64,000 nt of DNA from Shouchella rhizosphaerae (GCF_900142675.1 NZ_FRBS01000005.1:249134-313133), one strand, 5' to 3'; counted from the first letter of the stretch, positions 37,773-49,684 are shown. Program-made: numbers and translations. The notes: generated from the letters alone by a model not told the origin.

Positions 37773-38804
37773 TTACAGCAAAAGAGAAGCGGTTGTTTCA
37801 CGACCAATTAACTCAGGTTCGACTAAAATCCGGGCTGTACTTGCCCTGCCGGCAATAAAATCAAGCAACATCAATGCAGCGAGTCTCCCTATTTTCTCTT
37901 TATTTTGGCGGACCGTTGTAAGTGGCGGCTGCACGTATCTTGCAGCTAGCTGGTCGTCACAGCCAACAAGCGAGACATCGCCTGGTATCGATACTCCTAG
38001 TTCTTGCATAGCCCTCATAAAGCCAAATGCCATCAAATCAGAGGAAGAAAAAACAGCTGTCGGTTTCTGAGCGTTTCCCTTAAACAAGGACAAACCTGCC
38101 TCATACCCACTTTGTTCAAAGAAATCCCCTTCAATTACCCATTCTGGGCGGAGCGTCAGCCCGTATTCATGAATGCTTTCGCGAAACCCTTTTAGCCGAA
38201 TATTCGAAACAGCCGATTCGTTTGCCCCTCCAATGTAAGCGATATCACGGTGGCCTTGCAAATAGAAATAGTCGACAACCGATTGGGAAATTTTTTTGTT
38301 ATCGGTCATCACGTAGCCTGACTTTGGCCCATCTAATTGAATGTCCACGCCGATACAGGGAATTTCACTTTTTGTTAAATCCTCAATCGATTGCTGGACA
38401 TCTTCCCCAGCAATAATAATGCAGCCATCCACTTTATAATAAAGGCATCTGGCATAGAAATTTTCTTCCTTTTGGAATGTTTCATCGGAAAAAAACAACA
38501 AGTCGTACCCGTGCATGCCAATCGTCCGTTTAAACGCGTTGAGCACTTCAATAAAAAATGGGTGGTCAAAATCTGCATTTATCCGCCCTGCATAAACAAC
38601 GCCAATGAGCTTTGACGTTTTTTGCGCCAATGTGCGCGCAGAGTGGGAAGGCCGGTATCCTGCTTCTTCCATAATTCGAAAAACCCGTTCTTTTGTTTTC
38701 TGACTCACATCAGGGTAATCATTTAGGATTTTTGAAATGGTCGCTTGGGAAACACCGGCTTTTTTAGCAATGTCTTTAATCGTAATTGCATGGTTCTCTT
38801 TCAA
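37773..38804 (-). CDS. LacI-family repressor of beta-glucan use
   Basis: Regulator of 343 residues: HTH ITIKDIAKKAGVSQATISKI (7-26), hinge ARTLAQKTSKLIGV, then a periplasmic-binding-like core. It starts with TTG at 38804; its ribosome site AAAGGA overlaps the stop of the upstream permease stump, showing former co-transcription. Two copies of the same palindrome, before the glucanase and before the stump, are likely its operators. The effector sugar is unknown, perhaps a laminari-oligosaccharide. Confidence 0.88.
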   Translation of the reverse strand: MKENHAITIKDIAKKAGVSQATISKILNDYPDVSQKTKERVFRIMEEAGYRPSHSARTLAQKTSKLIGVVYAGRINADFDHPFFIEVLNAFKRTIGMHGYDLLFFSDETFQKEENFYARCLYYKVDGCIIIAGEDVQQSIEDLTKSEIPCIGVDIQLDGPKSGYVMTDNKKISQSVVDYFYLQGHRDIAYIGGANESAVSNIRLKGFRESIHEYGLTLRPEWVIEGDFFEQSGYEAGLSLFKGNAQKPTAVFSSSDLMAFGFMRAMQELGVSIPGDVSLVGCDDQLAARYVQPPLTTVRQNKEKIGRLAALMLLDFIAGRASTARILVEPELIGRETTASLLL

Positions 38805-38810
38805 ACGACT

Positions 38811-38955
38811 CTATCCTTTCACTGCGCCTTGCGTCAGGCTATTAATAAAGAAACGGTTGAATAGCAAAAAGATCGCAATGAGCGGAGCTGTTGCCCAAAG
38901 CGTGCCTGACATTATCATACCATAATCATTCACGTACGAATCATTAAGAGAACGC
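38811..38955 (-). pseudogene. 3' stump of a sugar ABC transporter permease (MalG type)
   Basis: The minus strand encodes, in frame up to a TAG at 38813, a tail ending GTLWATAPLIAIFLLFNRFF and then a short stretch finishing GAVKG. This is the C terminus of MalG-type carbohydrate ABC permeases (last membrane helix, then GAVKG). No start, EAA loop or other domain is left: just upstream are a LacI operator and promoter. It is the remnant of a gene whose rest has been deleted. Confidence 0.8.
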
Positions 38956-38956
38956 A

Positions 38957-39007
38957 AACGAAACCGGTTTCGGTAATAGTGTAAACGCTTCCTTTTCCAT
39001 TTGTCAA
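38957..39007 (-). promoter_or_regulatory. Promoter, cre and LacI operator of a lost transporter operon
   Basis: On the minus strand: TTGACA (39007-39002), an 18-base spacer, TACACT (38983-38978), then the palindrome CGAAACCGGTTTCG (38972-38959). A cre-like TGTAAACGCTTCCT (38980-38993) overlaps the -10 region. This now drives only the permease stump and the LacI gene. From 39008 to 39318 I see no gene. Confidence 0.7.
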
Positions 39008-39318
39008 TGTATAATTCCTATTCATTATCGCCTAGCCGTTTTTCCTCCTATTAGGCAGTACAGATGACCATTGAGATTGGCGACGGTGTCTAAACATTAC
39101 ACAGGCTCGCTTGTTCAATAGACGTACAGACGAGGACACTAGCCCTACCTTATATCCGTTCTTTCCGTCCTTTCCCACACGGCTTTTTTCACCTTTCATC
39201 GCTCATCCATAGGCTAATAAAAAGGCATTCCAAAGCTAAAAATAGTTCTACCCTTTGCAAGAGCGAATACGATTTTAAAGAGTCATTGTGTAGATTTTCC
39301 CAATTGTCGATGTATCCG

Positions 39319-39347
39319 TTTACAAATTTGTTAAAACAGGATATAAT
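39319..39347 (+). promoter_or_regulatory. glpF promoter
   Basis: TTTACA, 17-base spacer, TATAAT. A strong sigma-A promoter about 160 bases before glpF, leaving a long leader. Confidence 0.8.
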
Positions 39348-39387
39348 GCGGGGACAAGTTAAAGTGAGAGCTGATGAGCAAATGAGA

Positions 39388-39440
39388 GGCAGCCTTATAA
39401 CAGCGTCCTGCGCGACCCTGTGATTAAGGTTGCCCTTTTT
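39388..39440 (+). terminator. Leader terminator of glpFK (GlpP antitermination target)
   Basis: GGCAGCCTTA (from 39388) pairs with TAAGGTTGCC (ending 39434), with further pairing inside, followed by TTTTTT. A terminator between promoter and glpF is the known target of the antiterminator GlpP with glycerol 3-phosphate in Bacillus. Confidence 0.7.
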
Positions 39441-39507
39441 TATGCAAATGCAGTTTCGTTTCTTCCAATTTGGCTTTCGGCTTGACACTATGAAGGAGGT
39501 ACGAAAA

Positions 39508-40212
39508 ATGGCAGAAATCATGGCAGAGCTTATCGGCACTATGGTTCTTATCATTTTTGGTGCTGGCGTTGTCGCCGGTGTGACGCTAAAACAATCAAAA
39601 GGAGAAGGGGCAGGCTGGATTGCGATTTCGGTAGGCTGGGGCTTTGCAGTAGCGCTTGGCGTTTATGTGGCCGGCACTGTGAGTGACGCCCATTTGAACC
39701 CTGCTGTCACGCTTGGATTTGCTGCCATCGGACAGTTTCCTTGGGCGCAAGTACCTGGCTATATAATCGGACAGTTAGCCGGAGCCTTTCTTGGTGCCGT
39801 TATTGTCTTTCTTCATTATTATCCACACTGGAAGGCAACGGAAGATGCAGGAGTTAAACTGGGCGTATTTGCAACTGGTCCCGCGATTCGCCACCTCCCA
39901 GCCAATTTCTTAAGCGAATTAATTGGCACTGCTGTATTGGTATTCGGGTTATTGGCTATTGGCGCCAACACATTCAGCGAAGGATTGAATCCTATTGTCG
40001 TTGGCTTGCTCATCATTGCGATTGGCCTTTCTCTCGGGGGCACGACTGGCTATGCCATTAACCCAGCACGTGACCTAGGGCCACGCCTTGCCCACGCTTT
40101 ATTGCCAATTAACAAAAAAGGGCCATCCGATTGGGCTTATGCATGGGTACCCATTCTCGGACCATTTGTTGGCGGTATTGTTGGCGCTGTTCTTTATACC
40201 CTTATTTTCTAA
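39508..40212 (+). CDS. glpF: Glycerol uptake facilitator GlpF
   Basis: MIP channel of 234 residues with six helices. The two NPA boxes are AHLNPAVTLGF and INPARDLGPR; the Asp after the second NPAR is the mark of glycerol-conducting members. It lets glycerol diffuse in for GlpK. The ATG at 39508 is seven bases after AAGGAGGT; earlier in-frame ATGs (39430 onward) lie near the leader terminator and have no site. Followed by glpK after 18 bases. Confidence 0.95.
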   Translation: MAEIMAELIGTMVLIIFGAGVVAGVTLKQSKGEGAGWIAISVGWGFAVALGVYVAGTVSDAHLNPAVTLGFAAIGQFPWAQVPGYIIGQLAGAFLGAVIVFLHYYPHWKATEDAGVKLGVFATGPAIRHLPANFLSELIGTAVLVFGLLAIGANTFSEGLNPIVVGLLIIAIGLSLGGTTGYAINPARDLGPRLAHALLPINKKGPSDWAYAWVPILGPFVGGIVGAVLYTLIF

Positions 40213-41727
<1,515 letters not shown>

Positions 41728-41741
41728 ATTAAAAAAGACAC

Positions 41742-41776
41742 CCAGCACATGCAATCGCTGCATGTGCTGTTTTTTA
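41742..41776 (+). terminator. Terminator of glpFK
   Basis: CAGCACATGCA pairs with TGCATGTGCTG around ATCGC, then TTTTTT. Confidence 0.85.
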
Positions 41777-41929
41777 GCTTCCAATATACAACCCAATTGG
41801 GCGGCCTTCCACGTCTAACGGTTTCATCCCTTCCTTGCTCTCAAAATAAACCTGTCGCAACACAATGCCTTTATCGAGCAAGCCTTTGAACTTCTCTAAT
41901 ATCGCTTGTTCAGGTGGCTGAACGTCTAG
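41774..41929 (-). pseudogene. Start-less coding fragment after the SDR gene
   Basis: Directly after the SDR stop codon, the same frame stays open for 51 codons and encodes a protein-like stretch (for example GIVLRQVYFESKEGMKPLDV, ending GLYIGS). It has no start with a ribosome site and its stop lies inside the glpFK terminator. It may be the tail of a lost gene or a former extension of the SDR. I do not recognise the family. Confidence 0.4.
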
Positions 41930-42841
41930 TTAACGATAACCGCTCACATCTGCTGGCTTTCCAGCTTCTTGGACTTCGAGCAAATAGCGAAAACAATCTG
42001 GCTGTGAGCCATCGACATCGGTAAAGTGATAGACTTTTGCTAATTCCCCACTTGAAAGCGACTTGCCATTCCAACGGTGCCTGTCTCCATCGGCAGCGAG
42101 GGCCGTGATCGCCCTGCCGATAAAACGGGGTGTTTCTGAAATGGCGAAATGAGGATCTGTTTTCAGGCCGTCGCGCCACGTTTCTTCCGTGACACCAAAC
42201 ACCTCAAGCATCATTTCTGATCGGAGCCATCCTGGAGTGAGCGATACAGCCGTACAATGGTGCGGAGCAAGCTCGTGAGCAAGACCCTCGGCTATGCGGA
42301 TAATGGAACTTTTGGCCAAGTCATAAAACATCGAGAGGCGGTAATGAGTATCGTTGTAGGCTTTCGTTCCGTCTGTTACTTCGACCACAAGCCCGCCCTT
42401 TTGTTTAATTAACAACGGCAGCAAATAATGGTTTGTGATTAAATGAGTATCAATGGCTAGTCGCAACAGACGAAACCCTTTTTCAAGCGACAGCTCCCAA
42501 ATAGGAACATGCCATTCCGTCAGTAACTCCCCACCCCAAATATCATTCACAAGAATATCTAATTTGCCGTGGTCTGACTTGATTTTATTCGCTAACGCTT
42601 CCACTTGCTCTGGCACCAAATGATCGGTTTGGACAGCAATCCCTTTGCCGCCAGCTTTTGTTACTAGTTCAGCTGTCTCTTCAATCGTCTCAGGTCGGTT
42701 GTATTCCGACGTTTCTGTCCTTGTTGTTCGGCCAGTCACATAAACGATTGCACCGGCTGCGCCAAGCTCAACGGCAATCCCACGCCCTGCCCCTCGCGTA
42801 CCGCCAGCTACGAGTGCGACTTTGTTTGCTAAAGCATTCAT
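41930..42841 (-). CDS. Short-chain dehydrogenase/reductase
   Basis: SDR of 303 residues. Rossmann motif GGTRGAGRG near the N terminus, LVNDIWGG in place of the usual NNAG, and YDLAKSSI as the YxxxK active site. Longer than a classic SDR; the C-terminal part ending in GYR is typical of a small group of about 300 residues. Substrate unknown. ATG 42841, nine bases after AAGGAGG, is preferred over 42847, only three bases away. Divergent from a WYL regulator that may control it. Confidence 0.85.
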   Translation of the reverse strand: MNALANKVALVAGGTRGAGRGIAVELGAAGAIVYVTGRTTRTETSEYNRPETIEETAELVTKAGGKGIAVQTDHLVPEQVEALANKIKSDHGKLDILVNDIWGGELLTEWHVPIWELSLEKGFRLLRLAIDTHLITNHYLLPLLIKQKGGLVVEVTDGTKAYNDTHYRLSMFYDLAKSSIIRIAEGLAHELAPHHCTAVSLTPGWLRSEMMLEVFGVTEETWRDGLKTDPHFAISETPRFIGRAITALAADGDRHRWNGKSLSSGELAKVYHFTDVDGSQPDCFRYLLEVQEAGKPADVSGYR

Positions 42842-42932
42842 TTGCATATTCCTCCTTCCTCATGTATGTTTACTATATCCACTAAAGTTGACACCTAATG
42901 TCATATATAAAAAAGAAAAAGGCGTGGTTGAA

Positions 42933-43898
42933 ATGAGAGCTGAAAGACTCTTATCAATCGTATTGTTGTTGCAAAACCGAAAAATCATTTCGACAAAAGC
43001 ATTAGCCGAGGAACTTGGCGTTTCAGAGCGGACGGTCCACCGCGATATGGATGCATTAAGCAGTGCAGGCATTCCTGTTTATGCGGAGCGTGGAAAAACG
43101 GGAGGCTGGAAGCTTCTAGATGGTTACAGAACACAGTTAACTGGTCTAACAAAAGAGGAAGTAAAAACGCTGTTTCTTTCCCCACCAATCGACTTGCTTG
43201 GCGACTTAGGCTACACAAAAAACTGGCAAGAAGCGCGCGAAAAATTGCTGGCTTCTTTATCCTCTGCCACGTCTGTTGACTTTGCCGACGCACAAAACCG
43301 CATCTACATTGACGCTAGCACTTGGCGTGGCAAAAAAGAAACCGTCGAGGCATTCAGTTTGCTTAACCAAGGGCTGTGGGAACAGCGCGCCCTGTCTATC
43401 TCTTATGAAAAATACGGGTCTACTGCATCAGAACGTGAAGTGGAGCCTTTAGGGCTCGTCGCCAAAGGCAGCACTTGGTACTTGATCGCAGCTGAACAAC
43501 AAGAACTGAAAACATTTAGGGCGTCCCGGATTCGTTCGGCGCAGCTTTTGCCAAAGCGGTTTGAACGGCCAGAAAACTTCGATTTGGCCCGCTACTGGCA
43601 TGACTCAAAAAACGCGTTTATTCGAACACTGCCTTCCTATGAAGTTAACCTTCTCGTTGCCTATGAACAAAAAGATATGTTGCACAACTCAGGCCGTTAT
43701 GTCCGTGTGCTCGACCTCTATGAATCAGGCGAAGACGGCTGGCTAACTGCTAGGCTGTCTTTCGATACAAAAGAGGAGGCAGCAGCCTATATCGTTGGCT
43801 TCGGAAACAAGGTGAAAATGATTTCCCCGACCGAGTTAAAAGAACACGTTTGGATGATTGCCGAACAAGCCTTAAAAGCCCATGCTGATATTGGCTGA
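42933..43898 (+). CDS. WYL-domain transcriptional regulator (YafY/DeoR-HTH type)
   Basis: Protein of 321 residues. HTH at about 18-40 (STKALAEELGVSERTVHRDM) followed by GIPVYAERGKTGGWKL, then a WYL domain (about 140-220; REVEPLGLVAKGSTWYLIA) and a WCX C-terminal domain. Such regulators sense a ligand through the WYL domain. It is divergent from the SDR gene over 91 bases, hence likely its regulator. ATG 42933 has only a weak ribosome site; the frame is open upstream into the SDR promoter. Confidence 0.88.
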   Translation: MRAERLLSIVLLLQNRKIISTKALAEELGVSERTVHRDMDALSSAGIPVYAERGKTGGWKLLDGYRTQLTGLTKEEVKTLFLSPPIDLLGDLGYTKNWQEAREKLLASLSSATSVDFADAQNRIYIDASTWRGKKETVEAFSLLNQGLWEQRALSISYEKYGSTASEREVEPLGLVAKGSTWYLIAAEQQELKTFRASRIRSAQLLPKRFERPENFDLARYWHDSKNAFIRTLPSYEVNLLVAYEQKDMLHNSGRYVRVLDLYESGEDGWLTARLSFDTKEEAAAYIVGFGNKVKMISPTELKEHVWMIAEQALKAHADIG

Positions 43899-43984
43899 TC
43901 TCATTTTTGTTTTCGACGTTTTAAAAAGAGGAATTTGTGATATAGTTCTGTAGCACATGAACATCCAAGGAGGGGGACGAAAAC

Positions 43985-44605
43985 ATGCAGCTCCGTAAAG
44001 CAGTAGGGGTATGCGCAGCAGCAGGAATGCTGGTGGCGTGCGGAAATGACCAGATTGACTTGCCAGAAGAAGGGGACAATGGCATGGCTCCTGACAATGG
44101 CGAGCAAGAACAAGCCGACGCCTTTGCTGAATTAAACGACGAGCAAGGAAGCCGTGTGGGCGATGTTTCTTTTTTTGAACAAGGTGAAAACAAAACAAGG
44201 GTCGATGTGACTGTTGATGGGCTTCCTCCAGGATACCACGGCTTTCACGTCCATGAAGAAGCAGCCTGTGACGCGGGTAACAACGAAGGGCCTTTTCAAT
44301 CAGCAGGTGGGCATTTCCATGATGAAGACGGGGCGCATAGCGGTCATAGTGGCGACATGCCACCTCTCTATGTAAGCGAAGATGGCAGTGCCTTTTTATC
44401 GTTTACGACCGACCGCTTTACTCCAACTAATTTGGCAGATGAACGGGCTGTCATCGTCCATGCCGACCCTGACAACTTTGGCCACATTCCTGAACGCTAT
44501 GTAGCCGAAGGTGAAGAGGAAGGCGGCCCTGATGCAGATACGGAAGCTACCGGCGATGCTGGTGATCGGATTGCATGTGGCATCGTTGTCAGTGAGGCAC
44601 CGTAG
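43985..44605 (+). CDS. sodC: Cu/Zn superoxide dismutase lipoprotein
   Basis: Lipoprotein of 206 residues; lipobox MLVAC (Cys19), then an acidic linker to about residue 55. The SOD domain shows GFHVHE (two Cu ligands), GGHFH (bridging His), two more His in AHSGHSGD with the zinc Asp, and VIVHAD (last Cu His). Thus a full ligand set seems present, unlike the B. subtilis homologue YojM, which is known to lack part of it. The two disulfide cysteines are also there (AACDAG, IACGIV). It protects the cell surface from superoxide. ATG 43985 follows AAGGAGGGGG. Confidence 0.88.
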   Translation: MQLRKAVGVCAAAGMLVACGNDQIDLPEEGDNGMAPDNGEQEQADAFAELNDEQGSRVGDVSFFEQGENKTRVDVTVDGLPPGYHGFHVHEEAACDAGNNEGPFQSAGGHFHDEDGAHSGHSGDMPPLYVSEDGSAFLSFTTDRFTPTNLADERAVIVHADPDNFGHIPERYVAEGEEEGGPDADTEATGDAGDRIACGIVVSEAP

Positions 44606-44641
44606 GGCAATTGCGGCATCATTCGAACTTTATCTATCGTC

Positions 44642-44676
44642 TAAACGCCCGTTGCGTTTCCCGCAATGGGCGTTCT
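44642..44676 (+). terminator. Terminator of sodC
   Basis: AACGCCCGTTGCG pairs with CGCAATGGGCGTT around a four-base loop with one mismatch, then CTTTT. Confidence 0.75.
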
Positions 44677-44742
44677 TTTCGTGTAAATGACCGATACATC
44701 AGCTGGCATACAAGTTCGAGCCTGTTTGCCGTTTATATGAAG

Positions 44743-45582
44743 TTAGACAGATCGCTCAGCCGCCTCAACCGTATGTTTCAGCAACATTGAAATCGTTACA
44801 GGGCCTACACCGCCAGGTACAGGCGTGATCGCTGAAGCTCGTTGGGCGCATCCGTCATACTCACAGTCGCCAATATTGCCTTTATTGTAACCGGCATCGA
44901 GGACAACAGCCCCTGATTTTATCCATTCTCCTTGAATAAAGTTGGGCTTGCCGACAGCTGCAACCACGATGTCAGCCTTCTCGACAAAATCACTTACGTT
45001 TTCCGTGCGCGAATGGCAAATGGTCACCGTTGCATTGCGGTTCAACAACATTTGCGAAACCGGTTTTCCAAGAATCGGGCTGCGGCCAACGACAACAGCA
45101 TGTTTGCCTTCGATTGGCAACTGGTAATGGTCAAGAATAGCGAGAATCGCAGCCGGTGTGCAAGAGGGATAATGGGCAAAACCAAACGCATTTTGGGCAA
45201 AGCCTAGCGTTGTGACGCCGTCAACATCTTTTTCGATCGCAATTTCATCAAATGCAGCACGTTCATCAATTTGGCTTGGGACTGGATGTTGCAGTAAAAT
45301 CCCGTGGACGCTGCTGTCGTTGTTTAACTCGCGGATGACGGCAAGCAATTCCTTCGTCGTTGTCTCTTTAGGAAGCTCGATTTTTTTCGATTCAATGCCG
45401 AGGCGTTTGCAGGCATTGCCTTTCATCCGTACATACGTTGCAGAAGCGGGATCATCGCCAACAAGAATGGTCGCAAGGCACGGGCGTACCCCTTTTTGTT
45501 CTAAGGCTGCGACTTGCAATGCTAGTTTGTCTTTTATTCGTTTAGAAACGTCATTTCCATCCAAAATCATAGGCTCTGCCAC
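44743..45582 (-). CDS. folD: Methylene-THF dehydrogenase/cyclohydrolase FolD
   Basis: Bifunctional folate enzyme of 279 residues. SATYVRMKGNACKRLGI holds the catalytic YxxxK region (YVRMK), followed by QHPVPSQI, KDVDG and the nucleotide-binding VVGRSPILGKPVSQMLL; the end is PGGVGPVT. It converts 5,10-methylene-THF to 10-formyl-THF with NADP. GTG at 45582 gives the family start (MAEPMILDG); ATG at 45570 after TTAGGTGG is the alternative. Single gene; 45583-45819 holds no supported gene. Confidence 0.95.
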   Translation of the reverse strand: MAEPMILDGNDVSKRIKDKLALQVAALEQKGVRPCLATILVGDDPASATYVRMKGNACKRLGIESKKIELPKETTTKELLAVIRELNNDSSVHGILLQHPVPSQIDERAAFDEIAIEKDVDGVTTLGFAQNAFGFAHYPSCTPAAILAILDHYQLPIEGKHAVVVGRSPILGKPVSQMLLNRNATVTICHSRTENVSDFVEKADIVVAAVGKPNFIQGEWIKSGAVVLDAGYNKGNIGDCEYDGCAQRASAITPVPGGVGPVTISMLLKHTVEAAERSV

Positions 45583-45819
45583 CTAAAACCATCCTTTCTT
45601 TATTCGGAACATATAAGGAAGACTTCCTATTCTTCCTTTGCCCAGGCGCACGGCTTTGATCCGTATGCTCCCTTGTGGTTATCCACTTCGCGCCAGTCAC
45701 ATACAGATTCATGGTATAATTCGTTCCTATTGTAACACAAATGACGGGCGCTTAGATAAATATCCGAACAAATTTTACATTTTGGCAGATTTCGTCCGTA
45801 AATTCTCCCCTTCTTCCCA

Positions 45820-46743
45820 TTAATTACACGAGTGGTTGCATTGCTTTTCTTCGCCTTCCAGTTGAAGCGTTGTATGGTGGATCCCGAAACGGTCATGGAG
45901 AAGACGCTTTGCTGTTTTCAACAAGTCGTCGCGGTCAATACCGTGTCCAACGACTACATGTGCCGTCAATGCTGGAAAATCAGACGTAATCGACCATGTA
46001 TGCAAATCGTGGATGCTTAAAACGCCAGGCAGCGATTGCAATTCGTTTTTCACCTCGTCAACATCCACAGATGCCGGTTTGCCTTCCATAAGCACATGGA
46101 CCGAATCCCTGGTCACTCTGAAGCCACTGACTAAAATCAATGCCGCTACAAGCAGGCTGGCAATTGGGTCTGCTATTGACCAGCCGAAAAAAAGCATCAG
46201 GAGGCCGGCGGCAATTGCGCCCACAGAACCGAGCAAATCACCAAGTACGTGGAGAAATGCGCCACGCATATTCAGATTTCCTTTCACATCAGAACCGCGC
46301 ATAAGAATCCAAGCGACAATCATGTTGATAAGCAAACCGCAAACAGCAACAACAAGCATACCAACACTTGCCACTTCTGGTGGCTCGGCAAAACGTGTTA
46401 TTGCTTCGTAGATGATATAACCGGAAATGCCAATCAATGTTAAGCCATTTATAAATGCTGCCAAAATTTCAAAGCGCTTGTAGCCATATGTTTTCGAGTT
46501 GCTCGCTGCTCGTTCCCCGTATTTGAATGCGGCTAGTGCAAGCCCTAAGGCAACCGCATCGCTTAACATATGGCCAGCATCAGCCAAAAGCGCCAAGCTA
46601 TTTGTGAGGATGCCGCCAATAACTTCAACAATCATAAACAGGGTAATAAGCACAAAAGCAATCAGTAGCACTTTTTTATTGTTCGTGTGAATGTGGCTAT
46701 GGCCAACTCCATGAGAATGGCCGTGATCATGGGAATGTCCCAT
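45820..46743 (-). CDS. czcD: Cation diffusion facilitator CzcD
   Basis: CDF exporter of 307 residues with a His-rich N terminus (HSHDHGHSHGVGHSH), six helices, and the two HxxxD sites HMLSD (helix 2) and HVLGD (helix 5) that bind zinc. The C-terminal cytoplasmic domain has DLHTWS and HVVVGH. It exports Zn, Co or Cd in exchange for protons or potassium. It lies 11 bases after the czrA-type repressor and forms one operon with it. Confidence 0.94.
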   Translation of the reverse strand: MGHSHDHGHSHGVGHSHIHTNNKKVLLIAFVLITLFMIVEVIGGILTNSLALLADAGHMLSDAVALGLALAAFKYGERAASNSKTYGYKRFEILAAFINGLTLIGISGYIIYEAITRFAEPPEVASVGMLVVAVCGLLINMIVAWILMRGSDVKGNLNMRGAFLHVLGDLLGSVGAIAAGLLMLFFGWSIADPIASLLVAALILVSGFRVTRDSVHVLMEGKPASVDVDEVKNELQSLPGVLSIHDLHTWSITSDFPALTAHVVVGHGIDRDDLLKTAKRLLHDRFGIHHTTLQLEGEEKQCNHSCN

Positions 46744-46754
46744 CCTAACCCCTC

Positions 46755-47060
46755 CTAATCATGTTTGGCATGTTGGATCGTCTTTTCTAGTATTTCCATT
46801 ACATGCTCGTCTTCTGGCGAATAATACATGGCCGTTCCTACTCGCCGCGACTTTACCAACCGCAAATTTTTAAGAAAACGAAGCTGATGGGACACATTTG
46901 ATTGGCCAAGCGCCAACGCTTCTACAATCTCGCCAACAGCACATTCTTTTTCAGCAAGCAAATGCAAGATTCGTATCCGTGTTGGGTCGCCAAGCGCTTT
47001 GAATGTTTGCGAGACTATAAACAACGTTTCTTCATCTAAATCAACATAGTTGCTTTCCAT
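46755..47060 (-). CDS. czrA: ArsR/SmtB-family metal repressor, CzrA-like
   Basis: Winged-helix repressor of 101 residues with [20 protein letters not shown]. The C-terminal helix has the DxH...HxxH zinc site ([17 protein letters not shown]), the alpha-5 site of CzrA. Zinc binding releases it from DNA and turns on czcD. ATG 47060 is seven bases from AGGGGG; the ATG at 47066 is too close to it. Regulates its own operon through the inverted repeat just upstream. Confidence 0.93.
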   Translation of the reverse strand: MESNYVDLDEETLFIVSQTFKALGDPTRIRILHLLAEKECAVGEIVEALALGQSNVSHQLRFLKNLRLVKSRRVGTAMYYSPEDEHVMEILEKTIQHAKHD

Positions 47061-47075
47061 CTCCATACCCCCTAT

Positions 47076-47095
47076 ATATGATTATATGTTCATAT
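47076..47095. promoter_or_regulatory. Probable CzrA operator
   Basis: ATATGA and TCATAT form an inverted repeat with an eight-base spacer, like the 12-2-12 sites of SmtB/CzrA proteins, 16 bases before the repressor start. Confidence 0.55.
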
Positions 47096-47196
47096 TATAA
47101 TTTAATTGTCTTTTTTTCAACCTATTTTTTTTACTATCCAACTGTGGACACCTATATTCCCATAAACGTGGACTTTGGGGGCAAAAAAACAAGCAT

Positions 47197-48102
47197 TCAA
47201 TCTTTAAAATGATTCAGCTTCGTAAAAAACTCCTGCAAAAATTCATAAAACAACTCTTCGGTTGGCAACAGCCCTCGCTCCGTCGGTGTAATGACTCCAA
47301 CGGTTCGCGTGACATTCGGTTCACTTAACGGGATTTTTACAGTTGAGCGCGGCGTATTGTCAACGAGTGTGACTTCCGGCATTAATGTGACGCCAAGACC
47401 AGCCGACACTAAGCCTTTTAACGCATCAATGTCGTCTCCTTCAAAAGCAATTTGCGGGACGAAGCCTATTTCGGAACAGGCATTAATGACAAGGTCCCGA
47501 AAAACAAACCCTTCAGGCAACAAAACAAACGGATCATTTTTTAAATCAAGCAAATTGATTTCGGCGCTTTTCGCTAATGGATGGTGTATTGGTAAAAGAG
47601 CGACAATCCTTTCTGCAAACAAAATTCGAGGGGTGATTTTCTTTTCTTCCATCGGCACTGGGCCAATCAGCGCCATATTGTAATCCCCTTTAATAACCCC
47701 GTCTATTAATTCACGATAAAGCCCCTGTTTGAGCTGGAATTTCGCTTCCGGGTACTGCTTTCGAAACGCATAGATCGCTGTCGGCAATGTATAAGCAGCC
47801 AAACTGATAGGGAAAGCAACGCGAATTGTTCCCTTTTTCGGATCGAGATACTCCTGAACTTCCCGTTTAGCATCATCAATCACATTCATAGCATGTTTAA
47901 TTCGCTCTAAAAAAATTTTACCGATTGGTGTCAATTTCACCCTCCGGCCTTCTCGAATAAACAAATCGACGCCTAATTCGCTTTCTAAATTAAAGATCTG
48001 TCTACTGACGGCAGACTGTGCGACATGCAAGGCCGCTGCAGCTTCGGTGACATGCTCCCGTTTCGCTACTTCCATAAAATATAGCAACTGTCTGATTTCC
48101 AT
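47197..48102 (-). CDS. gltC: LysR-family regulator GltC
   Basis: LysR-type protein of 301 residues; HTH VTEAAAALHVAQSAVSRQI. It matches B. subtilis GltC along its length (REHV.EAA..LHVAQSA, EYLDPKKGT, PEGFVFRD, GLVSAG.GVTL.PE). GltC activates glutamate synthase genes in B. subtilis and senses 2-oxoglutarate and glutamate. Here it is divergent from a glutamate dehydrogenase gene instead of gltAB. ATG 48102 follows AAGGGAG; the frame opens six codons earlier. Confidence 0.88.
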   Translation of the reverse strand: MEIRQLLYFMEVAKREHVTEAAAALHVAQSAVSRQIFNLESELGVDLFIREGRRVKLTPIGKIFLERIKHAMNVIDDAKREVQEYLDPKKGTIRVAFPISLAAYTLPTAIYAFRKQYPEAKFQLKQGLYRELIDGVIKGDYNMALIGPVPMEEKKITPRILFAERIVALLPIHHPLAKSAEINLLDLKNDPFVLLPEGFVFRDLVINACSEIGFVPQIAFEGDDIDALKGLVSAGLGVTLMPEVTLVDNTPRSTVKIPLSEPNVTRTVGVITPTERGLLPTEELFYEFLQEFFTKLNHFKD

Positions 48103-48268
48103 CGCAGCTCTCCCTTTCATTCATCTAAAAAAGGCATTAAATCCATCAGTTATTAATATTGATTAGATGATTCACTTAATTATAAAATACTTGATAGCAG
48201 ATAGCGAATCCTGTTTCAAAAGGGCAGTCTTCTATGCCAAGACCTTGAAAACGATTTCATTTCCATAG

Positions 48269-49684
<1,416 letters not shown>

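Noticed and set aside
43872-44363. Minus-strand open frame of 163 codons
   Set aside because: Antisense to the SOD gene and rich in His/Arg as a by-product of its codons.
45627-45896. Minus-strand open frame of 89 codons between czcD and folD
   Set aside because: It begins inside czcD, has no ribosome site and covers the folD promoter region.
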